This document shows positions 43,288-53,633 of a stretch of 64,000 bases of DNA, piece after piece. Source of the stretch: Basidiobolus meristosporus CBS 931.73 (lineage: Eukaryota; Basidiobolomycota; Basidiobolomycetes; Basidiobolales; Basidiobolaceae); NCBI GenBank assembly GCA_002104905.1, contig MCFE01000077.1, positions 62,001-126,000 on the forward strand. The letters run 5' to 3'. The position numbers were made by a program, and so were the translations under genes. The stretch's first letter is position 1. The number at the start of each line of letters is the position of its first letter. The notes beneath the pieces are model-generated. The model saw only the letters and a program-made list of their open reading frames with translations. It did not search any database and was not told the DNA's origin.

Positions 43288-43732
43288 AGAATGTCATACA
43301 ATTCATGTCAAAAGACCACTTCAATACTGTCAAGTATTAAACTTCATTTGGCAGTAGATTCAGTATAATGCTGACACAATACTTACAAAAGAATATATAG
43401 GGTGCCAATAATTCCAAGCTGTCAGTACTATGACAGCCTCATTGCAGGATCCTGATGGTTGATCTGAATTGGATCCACCAGCTGGAGCAAATTATTTTTT
43501 GTAGAGAGTTTCCATTACTAGTTGTAAGCTGCCATACTGCTGTTATAGGGCCAACAGATGCCTGTATCAAGGCTGACAAAATACCATCCAGTCTTTTCCA
43601 TTGATGAAAATTGGATGTACTGGCGGGTTAGGTCTGCTCAAACAAGTATAGGCTGCTATAGAATTGTAAGAATGCTATCAAGATCCTGTCAGAGAACTGT
43701 ATTAACACTGTTAAGTTTGTTTACAAACTGAG
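43288..43732. repeat. Tnp2-element terminal sequences
   Basis: Bases 43,288-43,506 match the last ~220 bp of Tnp2 copies A and B, including the end GGATCCACC...TTTTTTGTAGAG (degenerate terminus). Bases 43,515-43,727 match about 26,575-26,790, the more internal subterminal part, so two subterminal pieces lie in non-native order. Confidence 0.5.
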
Positions 43733-44081
43733 TGTTGTAAGAATTTGTAATTCCACCTAAATATTCACCTAACTTAGTCACTTAGATCATTACCTTCAAA
43801 TCCTAGAGAATACTGACCAAAATCCCTGTTGGGACTTACTGGGAATATTTTCACCAAAATATCAGGTACCCAAAACATGAAAATTCTCAAAGTTGTCCAA
43901 ACAGCCCCAAACTTTGCAAACATGCTCTTGGGACCTTTCTAAACCTATTCTATGTGTCTCATATGCCAAGATCATGTAAAAGTATAAATACTACTTTTAC
44001 ATTCAAATGTTTATTAAGTGAAAACCACATAATCTACTTGTCCTCCTAATCACTTCCAATATCTCCAAGACTCTTACAACA
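43733..44081 (+). repeat. Solo Copia LTR with CTGAG target duplication
   Basis: The repeat is exactly 349 bp, TGTTGTAAG...CTCTTACAACA, flanked by CTGAG at 43,728-43,732 and 44,082-44,086. Confidence 0.92.
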
Positions 44082-44086
44082 CTGAG

Positions 44087-44586
44087 AGGTAGCCCTAAAA
44101 CAAATAGTTTAGTCCCACAAGTGGATCCAATCCAGATCAACCATTAGGTTCCCACAAGGAGGCTGTCATAATGCCAGCAGCTTGGAATTGACACCCTCTA
44201 CACAATCTTATGATAGAATTTTAATGGCACTTTGCTGATTTTACTGCCAAATAAAGTTGAAACTTGACAGTGTCTAAGCGGTCTTTTGACAAAAGGTGCA
44301 TGGTATTGTAATGGTCTTCATGCACTCTACATGTATTTGAGCAGATCTAACCAGCCTATACATCCAGTTGCCTTATAGAGCAAGAGCTTGATGGTATTCT
44401 AGCAGCCTCATTGCAGTCCTCTTCTGGCATTATAATGGCAGTACAGTGGCCTACAGCTAGTTGTGTAAAGCATATTAGGTGTTAACTGATTCATTACCCA
44501 AGAGTAGTAGCTATTTCTATACCATGAATATATGTTAGGAGAATAAGCCCATTATACATGTTTCTTTAGATGGCCACCCAGATATA
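44087..44586. repeat. Inverted Tnp2-element end
   Basis: From 44,093 the sequence CCCTAAAACAAATAG, then GGATCCAATCCAGATCA, is the inward-reading Tnp2 terminus. It continues through the subterminal region to about 44,470 (inverted relative to 26,560-26,961). The remaining ~110 bases are unassigned. Confidence 0.5.
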
Positions 44587-44591
44587 AGAGC

Positions 44592-44935
44592 TGTTGTAAG
44601 AGTCTTGGAGATATTGGAAGTGATTGGGAGAACAAGTAGATTATGTAGTTTTCACTTAATAAACAAATGAATGAAAGTAGTATATATACTTTTACATGAT
44701 ATTGGCATAACAAGCATGTAGAATAGGTTTAGAAAGGTCCTAAGAGCATGTGTGCAAAGTTTGGGGCTGTTTGAACTACTTATCAAATTTTCATGTGCTG
44801 GATACCTGATATTTTGGTGAAAATATTCCCAGTAAGTCCCAACAAGGATTTTGGTCAGTATTCTCTAGGATTTGGAGGTATTGATCTAAGTGACTAAGTT
44901 AGGTGAATATTTAGGTGGAATCACAAATTTCTACA
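44592..44935 (-). repeat. Solo Copia LTR, inverted, with AGAGC target duplication
   Basis: The repeat is 344 bp, TGTTGTAAGAG...TTTCTACA, flanked by AGAGC at 44,587-44,591 and 44,936-44,940. It is slightly shorter than the 349-bp consensus because of small deletions. Confidence 0.9.
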
Positions 44936-44940
44936 AGAGC

Positions 44941-45560
44941 AAGGTTTGTATTTTCTTGAACAATTATAAGGACCATATTATGGATATTTGATACTTGGGC
45001 AAGATATTCCAGGAAAAACACAAAAAAGAGATTGGGCAGAAAACAAAAACCATATTGACCGGCTAATTGCATATATTAAGTAGGAAGTCTACCATTGGAT
45101 AGATTCTTCTGTACCATAGCAGAGTGACTTATGGCAGCTCAAATAAATAATTGTAAGTGATACCTTGATGGAGCACATGTACTAGATACCACCAAGGAGA
45201 TGTGATTGTGAAAGAATTTGGAAGCAATAGCCAATATAAGATATGGGAATAATCAGAATAACACCCATTGACCAGCAACTGCAATATCTGACACAAGAGA
45301 TGGGTGATTCTATACAAAGTGTCATCCTATGGAAGCCATGGGGGAGTGTCATTTCCCTATGATATTGTTGAAGTGAGGAAGGGACCAGAGACAATTTTGC
45401 TTAGCCTTTGCCAAAAGCAAACCTTACAGAAATCGGATGAACATCCCAACTAACTTACATGAATGATTAGTGGAATGGGAGTGTTGCAGGAAACAACAAT
45501 GACCCCTATTTACTCTGATATATATATAAAGTATGACCTTGATGCTTCTCCAAGCCAATG
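44941..45560. other. Transposon remnant at the block boundary
   Basis: No coding frame was recognised. Near 45,470-45,482 a purine tract GGAATGGGAG is followed by TGTTGCAGG and, 45 bases on, TATATATATAAAG. This has the look of a polypurine tract and LTR start of another retrotransposon family. A C-run (CCCCCCCCC) sits at about 45,581. The nucleotide composition changes around here. Confidence 0.35.
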
Positions 45561-46566
45561 AAAATCCACCAGGTACTTCCCCCCCCCTGCCCCATTAGAA
45601 TCTAGTGGTGGCGATTTATGCTAAACCTTGGGACAAACCTTGTAGGGTTAAGCAGTCAATCTGGTAAAGCTTGGACGAATCATCAGTTTGGGGAGTGTAT
45701 AGAAGATCATGAGGTTGGGGCCGAATTATGTGATATGGGATGGGCCCTAGAGAGGTGGACTTAGGGGCAGTGATTGATAATGCCTGTATTGGCAGGGACA
45801 CAGAAATGCCCCTGATCCCGACCAAACAATGAAATGGCTGACTGTTGGTTCAATCGGATTTGGCCACCGGTCTGGCCGTCCATCTGCTTTCCGCGACCAC
45901 TGGTTCAGGTTGGATGGTTCGGTAGTGACAGCGCCACGACGATCCAACGGTCAGAGTACAAGGTATGGATGAAAATCTCTTGTCAGGTATCCACTTGCAG
46001 TAGATCTCAGACCCTTGCAAGTGGAGTCAAGAATTCGCAATGTTATCCCGTCCTCAAGCACCCAAGACCTGTCGGCCAGCATATGGGGCTATGGTGTGGG
46101 AGCCGAATGGTCCGGATATCCGGGACCTCATCAACTTCACCATCCCCCAGCGCACTTGGAATATTCGCAGTGCAGGATGGGTGCCAATCCCAAGCATTGG
46201 TCATACATCACGATAAATGTCGCGAAACGAAATCCGGAGATCCGCCGTCCCCCACTAGCCACGATCTCCGGGGGATCCCACCCATATGCGGTAACAACAT
46301 CTCATGCGGTTTATTTATGAAACGAATCTTGGTTAGGGCCCAGATTTACATCAGGTTGAGGAAGTGATGTGGTCGTTCGATACCAAACAACCTCACATCC
46401 ATCGAGGGTGATAACTGGGTGGTGGTTAGGGATAGCCACGATAGGCTATGGCCAGGGAGGGGGCGAGCTCCTCCTTGGTGGGGCTATTTCCAATCTCTGT
46501 GTATTGTACTTCATATGCCACAGGGGTTCTCTTGTGAGAGATCAAGTCGACGGGCAGCCACACAGC
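45561..46566. other. Intergenic region at the repeat/gene boundary
   Basis: About 1 kb with rising CpG content lies 3' of the PDK-like gene. A 177-codon plus frame (45,834-46,367) has no recognisable features and unnatural composition (many Pro, Cys and Trp), so I do not call it a gene. Confidence 0.4.
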
Positions 46567-48112
46567 TCATGCTGTGACGGCTACCCGCTCTGACGGAGTA
46601 TCGTTGGAATAGACAGGGACTGCCTCTTCCCTGGGAAGCTGGGGGAATACCTTGTTCATTAGCGACTCCATCTCCCGTTCGGTGGTCCTCACCATTGGCA
46701 CGCATTCGCCCAGGTTGCCCTTCTTGTCGAGGTACAGGTAGGACTCCGTGCCGTGACCTTCCATGGAAACTATCTCCAGATCACCGCCGAAGTAGCGGGA
46801 TATGATCCGGGTCATGGGCAGACCACGGATTTTTTCCGGATGGAGCAACGAGTTGTTCAGGTGACTCCAGATGTTCCCTACCTTGGACATGGGGATGCCG
46901 CCACCCAAATCGCTGACTCTAAAGCAAACATCCTCCTTGCCTTCGGTGATCCGAACTTGCAGAGTCGGCATGCTCCTGGGCGAAGCGCCAGTTGCCTTGG
47001 AATGCTCGATGACCGAACTGATGGAATGCTTCATCACCTGGAACAGGCTATCTGGGAGATAATTGTCCGCGGCCAGGACGGACAAGTCCGGATTCTTGGT
47101 GATCAGCTCCACTTTGGGGGAATCGCAACTGTAAGGAATGGGTCAGTTTGGGCCAGAAGACAAGTTCGATGAACGCGGCGCATTACCAATAGTACTGGCT
47201 ACACCAGTATCTGGCTCTCTCAATCGCCTGTTCGGCAGCGGCGTGTGGGGAGATCTCGTTGATTACTGGCTGGAATCCGTCTAGCTGATGGAGACTTTGT
47301 CCTACAAATCAACGAACCGTCAGCAGGGCCACTTTGGGAAGGATCCCTAGGATGCCGCTTACCAATCAAGAAGCCGGTGCCATAATTCAAGGACAAATAG
47401 TTCGTCAGGAAATGGTCCATTTGTTCTCGGATAAATGCCTGATCACGGTTACATCTCCGTTTCTGCTCTGACATCATATGATTTAAACAATCACGCAATG
47501 ATGTTAGGCTTTGTAACTGTCTGGATTGTAACACTCTTAGGGCCGAAGCGAATCGTGCTAGATGCTGGGGTTCGGCCGGGACAGCGAGAGAGGTGAGAGC
47601 ACTGCAAGCGCAACTGTGTGAGTGGTGGGAAGTCCAGAGAGTCCATCCTGTCGCTTGTTACCTGATATCTTCCAGCAGATCAAGAGTGATGTTCTGGATC
47701 TTGGCGTTTACTTGGGGGTCCATTGGCTCAAAGGGAAGGCGGGTGTTGAGCAACTTGATCTCTTGGCAAAGGCGTTTGGGGAGCTCTGAGTGAAGGAACT
47801 CCATAGGAGCAAGGAACTTCTCTTTCTCAGGTGCCTCAGTCACATCACTTAATCATCGTTAGTCGCTGGTTAGGCTACATAGTATGGGGAGAGTAAATAC
47901 CGGCAGAACAAAGAAAGCATTAATGAACTGGCAGGTGTTTGGCGCTCCATGGCGTACATCTGCTGCAACTGTGGCGTTGCAATATCGGTTATGATTTGGT
48001 GAACAGAGGAGCTGGACTACGGAACACTTACCGAAGTACGGCTCAAGGGAGCAGTTACCAATCGAGCAAAAACGTCCTTGTTCAATGCTCTCAAACACAT
48101 GGTGGGGTTCAT
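46567..48112 (-). CDS. Mitochondrial PDK/BCKDK-like protein kinase, divergent N-box
   Basis: Six exons on the minus strand: 48,112-48,059, 47,968-47,901, 47,847-47,662, 47,520-47,363, 47,301-47,187, 47,128-46,567. Together they give a frame of 380 residues, with GT...AG introns throughout. The family phosphorylates and switches off mitochondrial pyruvate or branched-chain keto-acid dehydrogenase E1. Visible family features: an N-terminal P-A-S-S-L-M segment and F-L-H-S-E-L-P-K-R-L (usual F-L-R-x-E-L-P-V-R-L); the helix F-L-T-N-Y-L-S before the ATPase domain; A-R-Y-W-C-S-Q-Y-Y; G1 box V-S-D-L-G-G-G-I-P; G-L-P-M-T-R; Y-F-G-G-D-L; and G-H-G-T-E-S-Y-L-Y-L. The N-box normally reads E-L-F-K-N-A, with Glu and Asn used in Mg-ATP handling. 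Here the stretch after Y-L-P-D-S-L-F is about four residues shorter and has K-H-S-I-S-S. It could be a low-activity kinase or pseudokinase. The short basic, Leu-rich N-terminus may be a mitochondrial presequence. Confidence 0.85.
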
Positions 48113-49421
48113 TTTAGGAGGAGGTGAAGGTAAACAAGCGAAGTTTGGAATTGTAAGGAAGCAATCTGAGTTTCATCAAGCCTCAAGACAGCTTGGCCTA
48201 TATATAGGGCAAACAGACGGTGTACCTATTGTAATATACCGATCCTATGAGATCCGGCATGTGCCAACCCCAAATGCGATCTCACACTTCCCACTTATTT
48301 GTAAACTGCAGCCATTCCCCTTTCCACCACCCCCCCTCTGTCTTGGAAGTGGTTTTGATTTACCCGGATCGACTGGCTCCAAGGGATATAACCTGCAGCC
48401 CAATTCCTCATCAAGTGTTGGATTAATAATGGAGCCATGCCGCCGGCTTCCATAGATTGGGGATCAATATGAAAGCGGCGGATAGGCGATAATGGCTTTC
48501 ACACGCTTCGGCAAAAATTCCATTGCAATGCAGTGGGATTTGATAGCTAGATCGCGATAGAAATTACTATAAACTGTTAGAGAAGCAAGTGCATTGTACC
48601 TTGCGCATATTTTAAACTATTACCATTAGAGGGTACTCGTTTGATTTTCCCTCCAGAATTCCCTTTAGAGGCAACCACCGAAGGTTGCTCTACTGAAGCA
48701 TTCGTGACACAGCGATGGACACGTAGGGAGACAGCTTACCGATCACGTAACCCACCCCGCAAGCCCTCCAGCGCAAGCAGACTTGATTGTTGTCTTCTCA
48801 ATGGAAGTATGGACAATGCATTTCTATTTCTACGAATAATTCACTACCGGTGCTTGCCTGGCTCATCCCACCAATGACTCACAGTGAGTGCAGTTGGTAT
48901 AACATTACGATCCTCTGCCATTGCAGTTGAATTACGTGGACTCGAGCAACCTGGTTGCGATGGCGAGCCCATGTTTTAAAATGCGATCAAAAGAAATATA
49001 CAGCCCGTGGGATCATGTGATGCCCAGCACTTTTCTACCTCATATAACCTATTTATGGCATATGCATTGGTTCATGGTCACGACACGTTGGAATAGCGAA
49101 AAGGAGTGCTTGCCGACAGAATACAGCTCTTCTCCCTAGCTGGCGGGACATAGGCACTGCCATTGTTTCGCAGCCTGTGTGCTATTATGACCCTTGATTA
49201 TCATGGGGGAAGAATTTTACTTGATACTTAAGAATCTCATTGTATGCTTGTATTACTCACTGACCAAGTAATTAGAACAACGTAAACAAATAAATCACAG
49301 ATAGAAGTGTGCTCAAGCTGCCATCAGATGCTGAAGAAGACAGATATTAAGAAACTACGAGTTTGTTCTTGTGCTCTCCGGCCTGCTGACTGCTTAGTGG
49401 GACTCTAACATCTAATTCCAC
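48113..49421. other. Intergenic region between PDK-like and PP2C genes
   Basis: It contains the PDK-like promoter and the PP2C 3' flank. Short frames such as 48,641-48,877 have no recognisable features. I see no RNA gene. Confidence 0.4.
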
Positions 49422-50842
49422 TTACTCCTCAACACCCGACGAAGACTCTTCGGTACGTTTCGAAGCTTCTTCATGAAAGGGCTCTTGGGGCGGCGCATTG
49501 TTTCCTAGGCTGTCTGCGGTGTCGGGATTGGGATAACGAGAACTGCTGGCAACCCTCTGAGCAATCCAGTCGAACCACTCTTCCTCGGACTTCCCGTTGA
49601 GGATTCCGATAATCATGATGGTCATGTTGTCGCAGCCAATGCCCCCAAGCTCACAGTTAGGTGCTAGGCATTTGTTCATTATATTCTCGCAGATTTGCTC
49701 GAGTGAGTTCTTGCCGGCAATCTCCAGACGAATGTAGTCTATCACTTCCTGAGAAGTCATGCAGTCCCAGATACCATCACAAGCGATGACGATGAACTCA
49801 TCCTCGCTCGTGATCGAATGCTCAGTGATGTCGGGGTCAGCTACATGCAATCTGGATTAGATCCGATGGGTGTGGCTGCAGAGACAACAACCCAAGGCTT
49901 ACCTGTGACCGCTTGCTCTTCAGCCGATAGCTTGCTGTTTTGTTTGAACTCAAAATCCCCGATAGCCCGGGACAAGGCTAGATTACCGTTGACACGTCCG
50001 AATTCCACAAATCCACCAGCATTGATGATACGCGCAGATTCCCCTAGGTGATACTTGGAATTAATTGCGACTGCGGCGATCCGGTCGGTCAACTACCACT
50101 TACCTTGATTGGTAGGTTTGTGATCAAATGACAATGCTTTGGCTTCTCCATTTATGCTCATGACAGCACGAGAATCACCGGCGTTACCCTACAAAGCAAT
50201 AAGCGTTTACTCGCTGAAGGGTGCACGTCGGGAGGTGGGAAACCATACCACATATATCTTGTTATCGGGGGAGATGGTAGCAGACACCGCCGTACATCCA
50301 GATGGATCATGCAGGAACTCTACATCTGGAACCGGTGTAAGTCACTATCGCTATCCGGAAGAGGCGGGACCATTACCTTTTCTTAGGTCCTCGTCGATGT
50401 CGAGATACCCGTGCTTTATCGCCAGCTTGTAATCCCCATTTTGGAATCCATTTTCTGCGATCTTTTTGTGCAGATTCTTTCCGCAGTACTTTGCCGCGCT
50501 TTGACCTTTGACGAAAGTTACAGCAAGTTAGCCTTTCGAGCTGGCCAACCGGGCTAAACAGGTTCATTAACGTACCACCATGGCCATCGAACACCGCAAA
50601 GAAGCTGACGTCAGGATGGGCATCGAGACTTAGCAAGCAAGAATGTGCATCTTCCATGGCTGGGTAACGGGAGGAAATAGAGTTAAAGGAAAATGGATCG
50701 AGCCACAGCCAATGCGCAAAAGAGCCACCAAAAGGATACTTATACGCCAACCCTGCATAGAAGAGGAGCCGTAGATGAATCTGGAGTTTCCTCCGCGGTC
50801 GGATTCTTTTCCGGTGATTGGTTCGGATAAGGTCTGTCCCAT
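49422..50842 (-). CDS. PP2C-type protein Ser/Thr phosphatase (PTC2/PTC3-like)
   Basis: Seven exons on the minus strand: 50,842-50,740, 50,659-50,576, 50,505-50,377, 50,325-50,249, 50,188-50,104, 50,043-49,903, 49,840-49,422. They sum to an exact 345-residue frame. The enzyme is a Mg/Mn-dependent phosphatase; fungal PTC2/PTC3 dampen stress MAP kinase and DNA-damage checkpoint signalling. Motifs in order: M-G-Q-T-L-S-E-P (Gly2 is a possible N-myristoylation site, as in PTC2); [64 protein letters not shown]; and L-N-G-K-S-E-E-E-W. All metal-binding aspartates are present. A Ser/Glu-rich tail follows. Intron 1 is of the U12 type (separate entry). Confidence 0.92.
50660..50739 (-). other. Probable U12-type intron (PP2C intron 1)
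   Basis: On the minus strand the intron begins GTATCCTTT, the exact U12 5' splice consensus. It contains TTCCTTTAAC close to the U12 branch consensus TTCCTTAAC and ends CAG after 80 nt. Using this site gives R-I-T-M-E-D-A-H, the canonical PP2C start. The alternative GT six bases upstream would give W-P-M-E-D and lose conserved residues. All other introns in this gene start with ordinary U2-type sites (GTACG, GTAAT, GTATG, GTAAG). Confidence 0.75.
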
Positions 50843-51551
50843 GTTTTCGTTATGGCTTGGGTAGAATGGTTTTGTGAATGCTTTTGGGGCTACGTAAAGT
50901 GGCTTTCACTCTTTGGTGGGCAATGCGAAGACAAACGAACGTTTGGATTGGTTAGCAAGGTTCCTCTTGATGGTTTAGCAAAGTGCTGGTTACTGCTTTT
51001 GTTTCGTTGAAGAGAGAGTTCCTACTTGAGATTCTTGAATCTAAGGAAAGATGAGTCCTCGTGAAATGGACTATAATACACGAGGGAGAAGAGATAAATT
51101 GGAGAAAATTCAGGTAGCAAGAACTTCACGGCACGTATTTTAGTCATGGACATTACTGGCACAGATGGCCTATTTCGATCCGTGACGTTAATCAAATGAC
51201 GATTATTACTGATTGAGAAATTTTAGGGGAGAGGGGTTAGAACCCTAACCCTAGTCCTGGCCATTTCCTCTTCTTTTCTTCCTAAAAACCCATTACAAAT
51301 CATTTTCGCCTGTTCTGAAATCAACTGTTGCGGTAATGTATCGTCGATGACAAAAGCCTTTGGTCACGAGCCATGTCATGATCACACGTGACGTGGTCTT
51401 ATGCTTGTCTATATCTAGTAAATAACCCAGCAAAGTAAACACGCATTTGGCCAATTTCACCACATCATTGGTCCATACAATCAAAGTGTAGATACTAGTG
51501 CTAGAATTCTAATTTAATGAGCCTTGGCCAATTGCAGGTTCTACGAATACG
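50843..51551. other. Intergenic region between PP2C and BRCT genes (divergent)
   Basis: It should hold the promoters of both genes. An isolated AACCCTAACCCTA sits at 51,240-51,253. No coding frame is supported. Confidence 0.4.
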
Positions 51552-52149
51552 ATGGATTACATGTTTGAGGATCTAACCGCATGGTTTGCGCCTAGCGTTC
51601 CACTGGAATATCGCCAGCTTTGGGGTAAATACTCGGGTTGATGCACTAGAGGGTTGGTGGAGTAGCTGCTAATATCCAGCTTACAGTTGAGAATGGCGGC
51701 AAGATCCAAGCGAGCTACAAGGAGCGGAGCGTAGAATATCTGTTCAGTCAAACAGCTGAAGATTCCCACATCGAGGAGTAAATCCATTTGAGTCATTCCG
51801 TAATACGCACCACCTTGAATTTAACTTCTCTCCAGCTTACTTCGTCAGGGGGGCAGATTGGTCTTCAGTGCCGACTGGATACTACGCTCGATAAAAGTTG
51901 GTTATCGGCTCAAACTCGGCAAATTCCTTTTGTTCGAAGGTATAAACCCCGTGTGGTCTTTGAACGATTTGTATTAACTACTGACGCATAGATTCACTAT
52001 CGAGCCAGCAAACCACTGAACAGCAGAGTGAACCTTTGAGGGAACACGTAACGGTTGAAGCGGCGCAGTTTCGCATCTCTGCCCGGTCCGACTCGAGTAA
52101 ACAGCTGGCAAGCACGCCAACTCGATCCAAACGGGCGCAACAGGGATAA
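51552..52149 (+). CDS. Small BRCT-domain protein, four exons
   Basis: Exons 51,552-51,624, 51,687-51,777, 51,836-51,939 and 51,992-52,149 join in phase to a 141-residue frame ending in TAA, with GT...AG introns of 52-62 nt (the first can use CAG at 51,684-51,686). BRCT domains bind phosphopeptides or other BRCT proteins, in DNA repair, checkpoint or telomere proteins. Features: F-E-D-L-T-A-W-F-A-P near the start; N-G-G-K-I; Y-L-F-S; G-G-R-L-V-F-S-A-D-W-I-L-R-S-I; and Y-R-L-K-L-G-K-F-L-L. This is the usual order N-G-G, conserved Trp in D/W-I, and final hydrophobic block. A basic Ser/Thr/Gln tail of about 50 residues follows. An AATAAAG polyadenylation signal lies at about 52,163. The size and N-terminal position recall the RAP1 BRCT, but the partner domains are absent. 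The gene has no long open frame and is easy to miss. Confidence 0.7.
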
Positions 52150-52381
52150 TACAAGGCGATATAAATAAAGCATGGGTCAGGCCAAGTTAAAGCTCGGGTA
52201 TAGAACAAAATTCAGGCGGCCCCATGGTTCAACAGTAACGACGAGTGTTTGAGGTGTCCAGAAAGATGAGATTTTATTTTGTTGTAGATAAGGGGCTTGG
52301 GGAGGAGATGAGATGAGCGCCGTGTATTTGAATAAAGGGAGGGTGGGGTGTGATGGTCAGAGGGGTCCTTCAGAGACTAGC

Positions 52382-53107
52382 TTAGATGGCTTTGTAGCCG
52401 CTGTCATAGTTGTAAGATTCAGTGTACGATGGCCCAGTCTTGTAGGCTGTGCGAGCACCGAAATTGCTCTTGTATCCAGTATGGCTACCTTTGAAGTACT
52501 TCTTCCAGTCATCTTTGAGGCTTTTGATGAGGTCGCCGTATTTACCGGTACCTGCTTCAGCGATGGCGAGGCCATAACCCTGCTTGACACCAACCTCATA
52601 TCCCGTCTTCTCACCTAATTCAAAGCCTTGTTTGAAACCTGCGGTCTCACCCTTTCTCTCGGCAGCTTTCTCAGCCTTCTCATATCCGTTCCAGTATCCC
52701 TTGTCGACACCATCACGCACTCCATCTTCCCATCCAGAGACAACTCCTTTGCGTTGACCCTTGAAGCTACCTTGAGCCTGTCCTTTCCCGAACCCTTCTT
52801 TGCCACCCTTGACATAGCCTTCCTTGAATCCCGATTTGCGGCCAACATTATATCCGTTCTCGTATTGGTTATAGTAATTGTTGTACCCGCCTCCATAAGA
52901 CTTGGTTGGCTTCACCCAAGGGCGTTTGACCTTTTTACCATAATCATCATTCCCATACTCCTTTGCCTTGTAAGTCTTGGTAATGGGCTTCACCAAGACC
53001 TTAGGCTTGGGTTGGTCGTATTCAACATTCTTCACCACCTCCTCTGCGGACACCAAGGTAGTAGAGAGTGTAGCCAACGCACACAAAGCAAGAATGGAGA
53101 ATTTCAT
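52382..53107 (-). CDS. Secreted Gly-x3 repeat protein, 241 residues
   Basis: A single exon encodes this protein. Residues 1-21 form a signal peptide (M-K-F-S-I-L then a hydrophobic stretch ending V-S-A). Residues 22-84 are basic and Tyr-rich. Residues 85-180 form 24 consecutive tetrads in which 22 begin with Gly and two (16th, 17th) with Ala, for example G-Y-N-V, G-R-K-S, G-F-K-E. The tail is Tyr/Gly/Lys-rich. Gly at every fourth residue is known from the Yae1 deca-GX3 region (cytosolic) and from glycine-zipper helices; here it is in a predicted secreted protein and more than twice as long. It is a paralogue of the upstream gene at 53,634-54,620, with both tandem on the minus strand and the register identical. 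The start was chosen at 53,107, because upstream codons in the same frame are 5' flank without a signal peptide. A wall or surface role is inference. Confidence 0.8.
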   Translation of the reverse strand: MKFSILALCALATLSTTLVSAEEVVKNVEYDQPKPKVLVKPITKTYKAKEYGNDDYGKKVKRPWVKPTKSYGGGYNNYYNQYENGYNVGRKSGFKEGYVKGGKEGFGKGQAQGSFKGQRKGVVSGWEDGVRDGVDKGYWNGYEKAEKAAERKGETAGFKQGFELGEKTGYEVGVKQGYGLAIAEAGTGKYGDLIKSLKDDWKKYFKGSHTGYKSNFGARTAYKTGPSYTESYNYDSGYKAI

Positions 53108-53324
53108 GATGGAGATTATGATGAGTTGGGAAAGGGACAAGTGCAACCACTGGTAAGGATGGGTGATGGCTGAAGAATCGCCTTTATACTCGATTTCCGT
53201 CGTTTCAGATACGACTCCTTGAAGAGGAAACACCCATCTAACAGTGTCACCATTGTTTCAGGATCGATCTTCATTTGAATCACGTTGAGCATCTGAAACG
53301 ACTGCTAATGTAGCGTACACACTG

Positions 53325-53485
53325 TAATGTCGCATCCACACAGGGTGTGTCGTTCTGTCATGTAGCACCCGCACCAAAAAGGTTGGCACCATCCACACAG
53401 GGAGTGCCTATCTATACCATAGCATCCACACAGGGAACACCATTCTATAACTTAGCATCCGCACAAGAAGTGCCAGCAAACTCAC
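53325..53485. repeat. Short tandem repeat upstream of the 241-residue gene
   Basis: Units of about 40-45 bp built on GCATCCACACAGGG, then a GTGCC or ACACC, then a TCTATA-like stretch are repeated about four times with variation. They lie 220-380 bases upstream of the start codon and could be a promoter repeat. Confidence 0.6.
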
Positions 53486-53633
53486 AAAGGTGCATGCGCT
53501 GATCATTACTTTCGATCCATAAACGTTGCGCACTCGAGGTTATTTTGCAGAAATGAACTTTATTCAGGAATGTGAGAAAGACAGAAAGGTAAACTTATGA
53601 GGGGGCGAATGTCAACAAAATTGGGTTCACTCT

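Noticed and set aside
45834-46367. A 177-codon open frame on the plus strand
   Set aside because: No recognisable motif, no promoter or splice context, and a composition (many Cys, Trp, Pro and Ser) unlike the neighbouring genes. It lies in the transition from the repeat block.
51240-51253. AACCCTAACCCTA, resembling telomere repeats
   Set aside because: Only two units inside an intergenic region; too short to be an interstitial telomere tract.
52628-53173. A 181-codon plus-strand frame opposite the Gly-x3 gene
   Set aside because: It is the antisense of the Gly-rich repeat, where GGN codons read as NCC leave the other strand open. The minus strand has a signal peptide and a conserved paralogue.
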